Made by a program: the position numbers and the translations under genes. The notes below the pieces were generated by a model. The model saw only the letters and a list, made by a program, of their open reading frames with translations. It had not been told where the DNA came from and ran no database searches. Source: DASTCC01 sp035711465 (GTDB lineage: Bacteria; Acidobacteriota; Vicinamibacteria; Vicinamibacterales; SCN-69-37). Taken from it: a stretch of 20,134 nt of DNA. Shown here piece after piece: positions 1-7,454 of the stretch (within the stretch, counting starts at the first letter, position 1; every line of letters begins with the position of its first letter). The stretch covers positions 1 to 20,134 of the forward strand of contig DASTCC010000155.1 of the NCBI GenBank assembly GCA_035711465.1, read 5' to 3'.

Positions 1-108
1 ATTCCAGCCGGTGGCCTCCCCGTGGGCCTGCAGCTCGTCGGCCACCGCGATCGCACCGCCGATCTGCTCGCGGTGGCGGCCGCGTGCGAGGCCATCCTGG
101 CGGCGTAA
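1..108 (+). CDS. Amidase (amidase-signature family), C-terminal end only
   Basis: An open frame enters from the left edge and ends at TAA 106-108, giving 35 residues. They begin IPAGGLPVGLQLVGHR and continue into an Ala-rich helix. The Gly-Leu-Pro-x-Gly-Leu-Gln-Leu-Val-Gly string is the conserved C-terminal strand and turn of amidase-signature enzymes (GatA, indoleacetamide hydrolase and related amidases), followed by the usual final helix. The Ser-Ser-Lys catalytic core lies outside the window, so the substrate cannot be told. The rhodanese gene starts 24 bp downstream on the same strand and may be co-transcribed. It could equally be a true GatA subunit, although GatA C-termini usually carry a longer tail. 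Confidence 0.8.
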   Translation: MPAGGLPVGLQLVGHRDRTADLLAVAAACEAILAA

Positions 109-132
109 TCGCGAAGCGAAGGAGAATCGACC

Positions 133-576
133 ATGCCGAAGCACGCATCCGTGACCGAAGCCGCGGCGCTCGCCGAAAAGGGCGCGACCTACGTCGACGT
201 GCGCTCGACGCGCGAGTACGAGAGCGGCCACGCCGCCGGCGCCGTGAACGTACCGCTGCTCGAACCCGACGAGATCACCGGCCAGATGCAGCCCAATCCA
301 GACTTCATGCACGTGATGCAGGCGGTGTTCAAGCCCGACACGCCGCTGCTCATCGGCTGCCAGATGGGCGGCCGATCGATGCGCGCGGCGCAGATGCTCG
401 AGAGCTTCGGCTTCACCGACGTCACTAACGTCCGCGGCGGCTTCGGCGGCGCCCGCGACCCGATGGGACGATCCGTCGATCCGGGCTGGGCCGAGAGCGG
501 GCTGCCGGTCGAGTCCGGGCAACCCGCCGATCGCTCGTATGCCGCGCTCGCGGCCAGGGCCGGCACCGACCAGTGA
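133..576 (+). CDS. Single-domain rhodanese-like sulfurtransferase
   Basis: A 147-residue protein with one rhodanese fold. The N-terminal part has YVDVRSTREYESGH at about residues 20-33, the CH2A-like Asp-Val-Arg...Gly-His signature. The active-site loop is Cys76-Gln-Met-Gly-Gly-Arg-Ser82, so the persulfide-forming Cys is present with a six-residue loop. Such proteins move sulfane sulfur to thiol acceptors in the cytoplasm; no signal peptide is visible. A clear AAGGAG ribosome site at 119-124, eight bases before ATG 133, fixes the start. The C-terminal segment from about residue 108 (Pro-, Gly- and Ser-rich) extends beyond the minimal domain and has no recognisable motif. The stop overlaps the GTG of the next gene (GTGA), which suggests translational coupling to the hydrolase. 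Confidence 0.9.
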   Translation: MPKHASVTEAAALAEKGATYVDVRSTREYESGHAAGAVNVPLLEPDEITGQMQPNPDFMHVMQAVFKPDTPLLIGCQMGGRSMRAAQMLESFGFTDVTNVRGGFGGARDPMGRSVDPGWAESGLPVESGQPADRSYAALAARAGTDQ

Positions 577-1592
577 TCGCTCGCGCGTTCCACAACTGGG
601 AGCGTCGCCTCGCCTCGGTTGACACCAACCGGCGGGTTCGACCGTTCGCGTGGGGCCTCGACTGGATCGGCCTCGACGGGACCGCCAACGGCGACGACCC
701 CGCCACCAAACTCGCGGAGTTCGCGGCGGCGACCGTCGATCGCTCGGACGAGTTCTTCTCGGCGCCGCCGACCTCGGACTACTCGCTCGAGGGCGGCACG
801 CTTCGCTTCCCGAGCGCGATCGCCACGCCGCATGCGGAAAACAACACGGTCGTCGGCCGCGTGTTCCCGGCCGACCCGCGTCGCGCCGGACCTCGGCGCC
901 GTGCCGTCGTCGTGCTGCCGCAGTGGAATGCCGACTCGGAGGGACACGTCGGCCTCTGCCAGCTGTTCGCGCGCTTCGGCGTCACCTCGGTGCGCCTGTC
1001 GATGCCCTACCACGATGCGCGACGGCCGAAGGATCTCGAGCGCGCCGACTTCATCGTCAGTCCCAACATCGGACAGACGCTGCAGGTGAATCGTCAGGCC
1101 GTGCTCGACGCGCGCCGCATCGTCGACTGGCTCGAGCGCGAAGGCTTCGATTCGATCGGCATCGTCGGCACCAGCCTCGGATCCTGCCTGTCGATGCTGA
1201 CGATGGCGCACGAGCCGCGGCTGAAGGCGGGCGCGTTCAATCACGTGTCGCCGTACTTCGCCGACGTGGTCTGGAGCGGGCTGTCGACGGCGCACGTGCG
1301 GGCGGGGCTCGAAGGCCACGTGGACATCGAGCGGCTGCGCCGGATTTGGATGCCGATCAGTCCGTGGCCGTACGTCGAGCGCGTGCGCGGCCGGAGCGTG
1401 CTGCTGATCTACGCCCGTTACGACCTCACGTTCCCGGTCCCGCTATCGAAGCAGTTCGTCGATCGCTTCCGCCAGCTGGAGATTCCGCACCAGAGGGCCG
1501 TGCTGCCCTGCGGGCACTACACGACCGGCAAGAGCCCGTTCAAGTTCATCGACGGGTATCACCTGACGAGGTTTCTGGTCAAAGCTCTCTGA
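573..1592 (+). CDS. Alpha/beta hydrolase, ABHD18-like
   Basis: A 339-residue alpha/beta hydrolase starting at a GTG that overlaps the rhodanese stop by 4 bp. The nucleophile elbow is G-T-S201-L-G. A strand ending in Tyr-Ala-Arg-Tyr-Asp284 and the late Cys-Gly-His315 complete a plausible Ser-Asp-His triad. Around residues 144-154 the protein has MPYHDARRPKD, followed by WLEREGFDSIGIVGTSLGS. This resembles the ABHD18/DUF2048 family (PYYG-R-PKD, then WLEREGY). The substrate is unknown, and an esterase or lipid hydrolase role would be a guess. There is no signal peptide; the first 60 residues are an extra N-terminal segment. The gene ends in a hairpin shared with the converging unit. The hydrolase fold is secure; the subfamily is moderately so. 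Confidence 0.85.
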   Translation: MIARAFHNWERRLASVDTNRRVRPFAWGLDWIGLDGTANGDDPATKLAEFAAATVDRSDEFFSAPPTSDYSLEGGTLRFPSAIATPHAENNTVVGRVFPADPRRAGPRRRAVVVLPQWNADSEGHVGLCQLFARFGVTSVRLSMPYHDARRPKDLERADFIVSPNIGQTLQVNRQAVLDARRIVDWLEREGFDSIGIVGTSLGSCLSMLTMAHEPRLKAGAFNHVSPYFADVVWSGLSTAHVRAGLEGHVDIERLRRIWMPISPWPYVERVRGRSVLLIYARYDLTFPVPLSKQFVDRFRQLEIPHQRAVLPCGHYTTGKSPFKFIDGYHLTRFLVKAL

Positions 1593-1606
1593 CGTGCGCG
1601 TCAGAG
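1587..1606. terminator. Perfect hairpin between converging genes, containing both stop codons
   Basis: CTCTGACG (1587-1594), loop TGCG (1595-1598), CGTCAGAG (1599-1606): an 8-bp perfect stem with a 4-nt loop. The plus-strand stop TGA (1590-1592) lies in the left arm and the minus-strand stop (1601-1603) in the right arm. It sits where a bidirectional terminator would be expected. Neither flank has a real T-tract (the minus side has only TTT), so classic intrinsic termination is not assured. It may instead act as an RNA 3'-end stabiliser or a Rho-assisted site. Confidence 0.6.
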
Positions 1607-1804
1607 GAATCTGAAGAGGCCGCGCAGGGCGTCGTAGAGGACCGCGCCGATCGCCTGCATCACCGGCCCGACGTCGCCCGTCGACACGGCGTTGGCGACC
1701 GTCACCGGGTCGGTGACGAGCAGCCAGATGAATGCGCCGGCCAGCGTCGCCGCCAGCAGCCCGATCACGGCCACCAGGCTTACGCTCCAGCGTGCGACGC
1801 TCAT
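1601..1804 (-). CDS. Small single-pass membrane protein, unknown function
   Basis: A 67-residue peptide beginning MSVARWSVSLVAVIGL. Residues about 6-31 form one strongly hydrophobic helix preceded by Arg5, followed by a short soluble segment and a second amphipathic stretch (about 48-67) ending RGLFRFL. I do not recognise the family. It starts 7 bp after the stop of the dehydrogenase gene on the same strand, so it is probably the last gene of the long minus-strand run. No Shine-Dalgarno is visible, so translation may depend on the upstream gene. The membrane-peptide character and tight spacing support a real gene, but length alone would not. Confidence 0.6.
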   Translation of the reverse strand: MSVARWSVSLVAVIGLLAATLAGAFIWLLVTDPVTVANAVSTGDVGPVMQAIGAVLYDALRGLFRFL

Positions 1805-1811
1805 GGAAAAG

Positions 1812-2846
1812 TCAGTCTAGCACCAGGACGACCTTGCCAAAGTGACTCGACGACTCCAGGTGCTGGTGTGCCCGCGCGCATTCGAACAATGTAAACGTGC
1901 GGTCGATGGCCGGGGTTAACACGCCGCGAAAGAACAGGTCCGCGGCGCGCAGCAGCTCCGCCTTGCCTCCCATGTAAGAGCCGATCAGCGAGAGCTGCCT
2001 TGCGAAGAGGTGACGCAGATCCAGCGGCACGTCATGCCCTGTCGTCGCCCCGCAAGTGACGAGGCGTCCACCCCGCGCGAGGCAGCGCACGCTGCGCTCC
2101 CACGTCGCCTTGCCGACGTGTTCGACGACCACGTCCACGCCGCGGCCGCCGGTGAGCGCTTTGACGCGTGCCGCGACGTCCTCCTTGTAGTGATCGATCA
2201 CCGCCTCGGCGCCGAGCGCGTGTGCCTTGGCGAGCTTCTCGTCACCGCCCGCGGTCGCGATCACACGCGCGCCAGCCGCGCGCGCGACCTGGATCGCCGC
2301 CTGCCCGACGCCGCTGCCGGCGGCGACGACGAGCACGACGTCGCTGGCGGAGAGGCCCGCGCCGGCGTGGAGCATGTGCCAGGCGGTGAGGAATGCGAGC
2401 GGAAAGGCCGCGGCCGTCACGAAGTCGATGCGATCCGGAATCGGGATGACGTTGGCGGCCGGCACGCTGACGATCTCCGCGTAGCCGCCCTCCGACTGGT
2501 AGCCGAGCACGTCGTACTGCGGACAGAGATGATCGCGACCCTCGAGGCAGCGGGCGCAGACGCCGCAGCTCAGTCCCGGCTGCAGCATCACCCGCAGCCC
2601 GGGCTGCAACGGCGTCGCCACGCCAGGGCCGCATGCGGCGACCTCACCCGAGACATCGGCGCCCGAGATGTGCGGCATCGGGATCCTGACGCGCTCGAGG
2701 CCGCGACGCTGCCAGAGATCGAGATGGTTCAGCGCGCAGGCGCGGACGCGCACGAGGACCTTGCCCGGCTCGAGCTTCGGATCGGGCGCCTCTTCGTAGA
2801 CGAGCACCTCCGGCCCGCCGTGCGCATGGAAGCGAACCGCATTCAT
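1812..2846 (-). CDS. Zinc-binding MDR dehydrogenase / quinone oxidoreductase-like
   Basis: A 344-residue medium-chain dehydrogenase/reductase. The GroES-like domain spans about residues 1-125 and the Rossmann domain about 150-290, with a nucleotide-binding turn AAGSGVGQAA near 175-184. The structural zinc lobe is intact: Cys94, Cys97, Cys100 and Cys108 in GLSCGVCARCLEGRDHLC. The catalytic zinc site looks lost: the usual Gly-His-Glu is Gly62-Ala63-Asp64, and the second catalytic Cys is absent from the AFPLAFLTAW segment. This pattern fits NAD(P)H-dependent quinone or enone reductases with a purely structural zinc rather than alcohol dehydrogenases. It lies 22 bp after the M16 partner gene and is probably in the same operon. 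There is no good ribosome site before ATG 2846. Confidence 0.9.
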   Translation of the reverse strand: MNAVRFHAHGGPEVLVYEEAPDPKLEPGKVLVRVRACALNHLDLWQRRGLERVRIPMPHISGADVSGEVAACGPGVATPLQPGLRVMLQPGLSCGVCARCLEGRDHLCPQYDVLGYQSEGGYAEIVSVPAANVIPIPDRIDFVTAAAFPLAFLTAWHMLHAGAGLSASDVVLVVAAGSGVGQAAIQVARAAGARVIATAGGDEKLAKAHALGAEAVIDHYKEDVAARVKALTGGRGVDVVVEHVGKATWERSVRCLARGGRLVTCGATTGHDVPLDLRHLFARQLSLIGSYMGGKAELLRAADLFFRGVLTPAIDRTFTLFECARAHQHLESSSHFGKVVLVLD

Positions 2847-2868
2847 ATCGGGAGGGCGCGCGGCCCCA

Positions 2869-4224
2869 TCAGAACTCCGGCGCCACCGTCACGACCGGGC
2901 GTCCAAGCGATTCGAGCGACGGCAGGCAGCGATCCGCGTCGCCGACGACGACTACGGCGCAGTCGTCGGGCCGGACGTAGGCGCGCGCGGCGGCGACGAC
3001 GTCGGCCTCGGTGACGGCAGCGACCTCCGGCACGAACTCGTCGTAGCTGTCGGGCCCGATCTCGTGGGTGACCAGCTGCGCGGCGGCGCCGGCGAGCTGC
3101 ATCGCGGTCTCGAAGTTCCGGACGTAGCCGCGCGTCAGCGACGATCGCGCGCGCTCGAGCTCGACGGGCAGCAGCGCGCTTTCCACCCGGACGCCCTCGA
3201 ACTCGCGCAGGATCTCGCTCACCGATTCCGTCGTCGCGTCCGACTGGACGCTGGTTTCGCACGAGAAGCTGCCGCCGGCGCGGCGGAACTCGAACGCCGT
3301 ACGCGCGCCGTAGGTCACGCCCCGGACCTCGCGAAGGTTGCGGTTGATGCGGCTGGCGAACTGCCCGCCCAGAATCGCATTGAGGGTGACCAGGGCGTGG
3401 TAATGCGGCGCCTTTCGCGGTGGCCCGCCGTGTCCGACGCGAAGCTCCGACTGCGATGCGCCCGGCCGATCGACGAACAGCACCCGTCGATCCGCGTGCG
3501 CCCCCGACACCGGCGGCGCGGCGACGCGATCGCCGGGCGCGTCCCAGGGCCCGAAGATGGCGCCGGCCGCGGCGACGGCGGCGCCGTGTTCGATCTGCCC
3601 GCAGAGCACGAGCGTCGATCGCGCTGGCGTCATCCCGTTCTGCCAGAACTCGCGCGCGTGCGCCGCGGTAATGGCTTCGAGCGACGGCGTCGTGCCGAGC
3701 GTGCCGTGACCGTACGGATGCGTCGAGAACACGGCTTCGAGGAACGCGCGATCGGCCGCCGAGCTCGGCGATCGGCTGAGCTGACGCAGCCGGTTGAGAC
3801 GCAGCTCCCGGACGCGCTGGAAGTCGGCCTCTTCGAGGCGCGGCCGGATGACGACGTCCGCCAGCAGCGAGAGCGAATCGGGAAAATGCCGGGCCGGCGT
3901 CGTCAGGCCGAACGTCGTGACGTCGGGACCGACCTCGATTTCGAGATAGGTCCCCATCCGCGCGAACGCATCGGCGAGCTCGATGGCGTCGCGGTCGCCC
4001 GCGCCCTCGTCCATCAGATCGGCGGTCAGACCCGCGAGGCCGGGCCGGTCGATCGGATCGAACGCGCTGCCGCGATCGACGACGAGCACGGCGGCGACGA
4101 CCGGCGCCGATGCGCGCGCGATCGTCCAGACGCGAACGCCGCTGTCGAGCTCGGCCGTGCCGATCGGCGGGAAGCGTACGGGCGTGGCCGGACCGACGAC
4201 CGGGAGATCGAAGCGGCGGGTCAC
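2869..4224 (-). CDS. M16 family peptidase-like protein, non-catalytic partner subunit
   Basis: A 451-residue protein starting at GTG 4224, overlapping the stop of the catalytic M16 gene by 4 bp (GTGA). An in-frame start further upstream exists but would overlap that gene by about 100 bp, so the GTG is preferred. The fold is M16-like in two halves. Where the catalytic partner has GLAHLFEHL, this one has GLAGLTADL (62-70), so all three first-motif residues are replaced (Gly65, Ala68, Asp69). The C-terminal half keeps the R/Y pair of the substrate-gripping subunit (Arg298 and Tyr305, in LREVRGVTYGA). It is therefore the alpha-MPP-like subunit of a heterodimer with 4221-5531. There is no signal peptide. 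A regulatory role in the dimer is inferred from the family. Confidence 0.9.
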   Translation of the reverse strand: MTRRFDLPVVGPATPVRFPPIGTAELDSGVRVWTIARASAPVVAAVLVVDRGSAFDPIDRPGLAGLTADLMDEGAGDRDAIELADAFARMGTYLEIEVGPDVTTFGLTTPARHFPDSLSLLADVVIRPRLEEADFQRVRELRLNRLRQLSRSPSSAADRAFLEAVFSTHPYGHGTLGTTPSLEAITAAHAREFWQNGMTPARSTLVLCGQIEHGAAVAAAGAIFGPWDAPGDRVAAPPVSGAHADRRVLFVDRPGASQSELRVGHGGPPRKAPHYHALVTLNAILGGQFASRINRNLREVRGVTYGARTAFEFRRAGGSFSCETSVQSDATTESVSEILREFEGVRVESALLPVELERARSSLTRGYVRNFETAMQLAGAAAQLVTHEIGPDSYDEFVPEVAAVTEADVVAAARAYVRPDDCAVVVVGDADRCLPSLESLGRPVVTVAPEF

Positions 4225-5531
4225 GATCGCGCCACCCAGACCGGCGCGTCGGGCGCCAGCGCGAGGTCGCGCCGGCCGGACGGCACCACGGAGAGCGTCA
4301 GCATCGCCTCGGGCACCAGCCACTCCCGCGCCGCATCGCGAAGCATCGCCGGGGCGGCGTGAAGGTAGCGGCCCAGATCGGCGTCGAAGTAATCAGGGGT
4401 GCCACGGTAGACGTTGTACGCGTTCAATTGGTCAGCCTTGCCGCCGAAGCCGCCGAGCGTCTGGGTACGAAACACGAACGCCGACTCGGCCTGCGCGCGG
4501 CCTCGCGCCATTTCGGCGTCGGTCGGCCCGGATTCCAGGAACCGCTCGACCTCTTCGATGATCGCCGCGGCCAGCTCGCCGAGCGTGTGTCCCGGCGCGG
4601 CCGTCGCCAGGACCTGGAAGGTGCCGGCGAGCTCGCGCGAAGTCTGCGCCGCGGCAAGCTCGGTCGCGAGCCGCGTGTCATGAATCAGGCGCCGGTACAA
4701 CCGCGACGTGCGTCCGTTGCCGAGGATGTCGGCGGTCAGGTCGAGCTCGGCGTCGCCGTCGGCGAACAGCGGCGGCGACGGCCAGGCGAGATAGAGCCGC
4801 GGCAGCTCGACGCGGTCCTCGAGAATGAAATCGCGGCGCGTCGCCGCCACGGCGGCCGGCGCCGGCGGCTCGACGTCGGCGCCGGCCGCGATCTCGCCGA
4901 ACAGCTCCTCGACGACCGCGAAAACCGACTCGGTATCGACGTCGCCGGCGATCGCCAGCGACGCATTGCCCGGATGGTAGAACCGGCCGAAGAACGCACG
5001 CGCGTCGTCGACGCCGGCCGCGCGCAGATCCTCGGGGTGCCCGATCGTCGGCCAGTGGTACGGATGGTCCGGCGGGTACAGCCCTTCGAGCAGCGCGAAC
5101 TGCGCCAGGCCGTAGGGACGGTTCTCGTAGCTCTGGCGCCGCTCGTTCAGCACCACCTCGCGCTGATTCTGGAAGCGTTCCTCCGACAGGGCCGGCAGCA
5201 GCCAGCCCATGCGATCGGCTTCCATCCAGAGGGCGAGGCGGAGCGCGTCGGTCGGCACCACTTCCCAGTAGTTCGTGCGATCGGTGCTGGTCGATCCGTT
5301 CAGCGCCGCGCCCGCTTCCTGCAGCGGCTCGAAATAGCCGTGCGGCTGGTGCGCGGATCCTTCGAACATGAGGTGCTCGAACAGATGGGCCAGGCCGGTC
5401 CGGCCCGGCCGCTCGTTCTTGGACCCGACGTGGTACCACACGCTCACCGCGGCGAGCGGCGCCTCGCGGCTCTCGTGGACGATGACGTCCAGACCATTCC
5501 CGAGCGTGCGTTTGGCAAACGGCACTCGCAT
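4221..5531 (-). CDS. M16 family zinc metallopeptidase, catalytic subunit (PqqL/MPP-beta-like)
   Basis: A 436-residue inverzincin. The zinc motif HxxEH is His49-Leu-Phe-Glu52-His53, and the third ligand Glu130 (in VVLNERRQSYEN) follows 76 residues after His53, exactly the M16 spacing. The next-gene partner supplies the R/Y half. Such heterodimers degrade or trim peptides inside a closed chamber. ATG 5531 is preceded by an AGGAA ribosome site about nine bases upstream. The protein begins directly at the first strand (MRVPFAKRTLGNGL), with no signal peptide or lipobox. It is thus predicted to be cytoplasmic, unlike the exported PqqL forms. It lies 61 bp after mrp on the same strand. Confidence 0.95.
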   Translation of the reverse strand: MRVPFAKRTLGNGLDVIVHESREAPLAAVSVWYHVGSKNERPGRTGLAHLFEHLMFEGSAHQPHGYFEPLQEAGAALNGSTSTDRTNYWEVVPTDALRLALWMEADRMGWLLPALSEERFQNQREVVLNERRQSYENRPYGLAQFALLEGLYPPDHPYHWPTIGHPEDLRAAGVDDARAFFGRFYHPGNASLAIAGDVDTESVFAVVEELFGEIAAGADVEPPAPAAVAATRRDFILEDRVELPRLYLAWPSPPLFADGDAELDLTADILGNGRTSRLYRRLIHDTRLATELAAAQTSRELAGTFQVLATAAPGHTLGELAAAIIEEVERFLESGPTDAEMARGRAQAESAFVFRTQTLGGFGGKADQLNAYNVYRGTPDYFDADLGRYLHAAPAMLRDAAREWLVPEAMLTLSVVPSGRRDLALAPDAPVWVARS

Positions 5532-5592
5532 CGTGTGAGGTTCCTGTGGTGCCGCCGCACACCGGTCCTGGGGACGCGGGCGCGCAGCGCGT

Positions 5593-6672
5593 TCAGTTGA
5601 CCGGCGTCAGGGGAATCGCCCGCCGGGAGAACGAAGCGATCGAGACCTGCTGCGCGACGCGCTCGGCCGCGGCAAAGAGCGCGCGGGAGGGCGCGGACTC
5701 CGGTTCCCCAATCACGATCGGCGTGCCGCTGTCGCCGCCGCGCCGCACTGGTGCGTAGAGAGGGATCCGCCCCAGGAACGGCACCGACATGTCCGACGCC
5801 AGCTGCTCGCCGCCCCCGCTTCCGAAGATATCAGTCTCGCGGCCGCAGTCGGGGCACGCGAAGAAGCTCATGTTCTCGACGAGTCCGATCATCGGAATGT
5901 TGAGCTTCCGGTACATCTGCACCGCGCGGCGCGTGTCGGCCAGCGACACCTGCTGCGGCGTCGTCACCAGCACCGCACCGGCCACCGGCACCGTCTGGCT
6001 GAGGCTCAGCGCGACGTCGCCCGTCCCGGGCGGCATGTCGACGATCAAATAATCCACGTCACGCCAGCGGACGTCACGAAAGAACTGTTGAATCGCGCCG
6101 TGAAGCATCGGGCCGCGCCAGATCACCGGCGCGTCGTCCTGCGTGAGAAAGCCCATCGACACGACCTGCAGACCGTAGCGCTCGGCCGGCTTGATCTTCT
6201 GTCCGTCGGTCTCGAGCTGGGTGCGCAGGCCGAGCATCAGCGGCACGTTGGGCCCGTACATGTCACCGTCGACGAGCGCGACGCGGCTCCCCCGCGCCGC
6301 CAGCGCCACCGCCAGATTGACCGCGACCGTCGTCTTGCCGACGCCGCCCTTGCCGGCGCCGACCGCGATGATGTTCTTCACGCCCTCGACTGGCGATCGC
6401 CCGGCTTCCGGACGGGCCACGGCGCGTACGCTCGCCGTCATCTCGATGTCGACCGTGCCCGTCCCGGCGATGGCCTCGACCGCGGCCCGCGCCTGATCGC
6501 GCATCAGATCCTTCACCGGACACGCCGGCGTGGTCAGCTCGATCGTGAACGCGATGCGATCGCCGATGCGCAGGTTCTTGACGAACCCAAGCGCGACGAT
6601 GTCCTTGTGAAGGTCGGGATCCTTGACGGCGCGAAGCGCATCGAGCACCGCCGCCTCGGTCAGACTGCCCAT
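5593..6672 (-). CDS. mrp: Mrp/ApbC iron-sulfur cluster carrier ATPase
   Basis: A 359-residue P-loop ATPase of the Mrp/Nbp35 family. Residues about 3-80 form an N-terminal MIP18 (DUF59) domain with the TPACPVKDLM motif (Cys51). The deviant Walker A, GKGGVGKTT, is at 107-115. Later come VDGDMYGPN (134-142), VDMPPGTGD (211-219) and a CxxC pair, Cys273-Pro-Asp-Cys276, which holds the bridging [4Fe-4S] cluster in the dimer. The role is transfer of Fe-S clusters to apo-proteins in the cytosol. Length and domain order are typical of bacterial Mrp. It lies 33 bp after the DUF4870-like gene and ahead of the M16 pair, on one strand. The Shine-Dalgarno is weak. Confidence 0.97.
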   Translation of the reverse strand: MGSLTEAAVLDALRAVKDPDLHKDIVALGFVKNLRIGDRIAFTIELTTPACPVKDLMRDQARAAVEAIAGTGTVDIEMTASVRAVARPEAGRSPVEGVKNIIAVGAGKGGVGKTTVAVNLAVALAARGSRVALVDGDMYGPNVPLMLGLRTQLETDGQKIKPAERYGLQVVSMGFLTQDDAPVIWRGPMLHGAIQQFFRDVRWRDVDYLIVDMPPGTGDVALSLSQTVPVAGAVLVTTPQQVSLADTRRAVQMYRKLNIPMIGLVENMSFFACPDCGRETDIFGSGGGEQLASDMSVPFLGRIPLYAPVRRGGDSGTPIVIGEPESAPSRALFAAAERVAQQVSIASFSRRAIPLTPVN

Positions 6673-6705
6673 CTGCCGATTGTAGTCTCGGGACGCGTCC
6701 GGGCG

Positions 6706-7053
6706 TCAACGCATCTGCTGCTCGACGAAATCGCCGACGTACGGCAGCTTGTAGCGCTCTCCGTCCAGCGCCTTCCACATCATGTAGGCCCAGGGCACGC
6801 AGAAGAACGCGATGCCGAGCATGCCGGCCAGCCGGCCGACGAGCGGCAGCGCCGTGAGGAGCAGGATGACGATGCTCACCACCAGCGAGAAGACAATCGA
6901 CTGGATCGCATGGAAGCGGACGAAGTCGTTCTTCTTCTGCAGCCACAGAACGATCAGGCCGCTGACGGCGCCGCCGATGTACGAGAGGGCGGCAATCAGC
7001 GATGGATCGCCGAAGAGACCGGATCCGCCCTTCGATGCGGAGTCTTTCGTCAT
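6706..7053 (-). CDS. DUF4870-like (Tic20-related) small membrane protein
   Basis: A 115-residue protein starting at ATG 7053, which overlaps the stop of the upstream membrane-protein gene (ATGA). Three hydrophobic segments (about 17-38, 52-70, 76-92) surround KKNDFVRFHAIQSI (40-53), the signature of DUF4870 / Tic20-HOAP membrane proteins (F-R-F-H-A-x-Q-S). The tail KLPYVGDFVEQQMR is soluble. Members are usually of unknown function. A longer frame extends upstream to 7632 but is only an antisense-like extension through the overlapping gene, and the 4-bp overlap supports the short version. Confidence 0.85.
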   Translation of the reverse strand: MTKDSASKGGSGLFGDPSLIAALSYIGGAVSGLIVLWLQKKNDFVRFHAIQSIVFSLVVSIVILLLTALPLVGRLAGMLGIAFFCVPWAYMMWKALDGERYKLPYVGDFVEQQMR

Positions 7054-7442
7054 GCGCCACCCTCCGATCGCAGCCGCCGGCCGAAGGCGCGGCGGGCATC
7101 GTCGTTGAGCAGCGTCCAGCAGGCGTAGACGCCGAGCGCGGTGCCGAACGGCGCGAGCACGGCGTTTGGCGCCGCCAGTATCAACGTCGCGAAGCGGCTG
7201 CCGGAACGGCGCCGCAGAAGGCCGCGGCCCGCCGCGGCCATCGCCGCGCCACCGAGGATCAGCGCCAGGCCGCCGATGCCGAGGACCCAGACGGCGGGGT
7301 CGGCAAAGCGTTCGGCCGAGCCCAGCTCGGCCAGCGACGCCGCCGCGCCGGCGGCCAGAATCAGCAGCGACAGGCCGGTGAGCAGTCCGAATGCGCCCCA
7401 GATCAGGTGCAACCAACCCAGGAGATCGATGTGCACGCGCAT
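7050..7442 (-). CDS. Four-helix integral membrane protein, unknown function
   Basis: A 130-residue protein beginning MRVHIDLLGWLHLIWGAFGL. Hydrophobic helices lie at roughly 9-37, 50-73, 84-97 and 98-112, with a short Arg-rich loop (RRRSGSR, 77-83) and a charged C-terminus (RRAFGRRLRSEGGA). I cannot assign a named family. It starts 12 bp after the J-domain gene and ends in a 4-bp overlap with the DUF4870-like gene, so the three small genes are very likely made together. The positive-inside pattern places the 77-83 loop and the tail in the cytoplasm. Confidence 0.8.
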   Translation of the reverse strand: MRVHIDLLGWLHLIWGAFGLLTGLSLLILAAGAAASLAELGSAERFADPAVWVLGIGGLALILGGAAMAAAGRGLLRRRSGSRFATLILAAPNAVLAPFGTALGVYACWTLLNDDARRAFGRRLRSEGGA

Positions 7443-7454
7443 CGACCGCCCTCC

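Noticed and set aside
3064..4362. A 432-codon open frame on the plus strand
   Set aside because: Antisense to the two M16 genes and compositionally a shadow.
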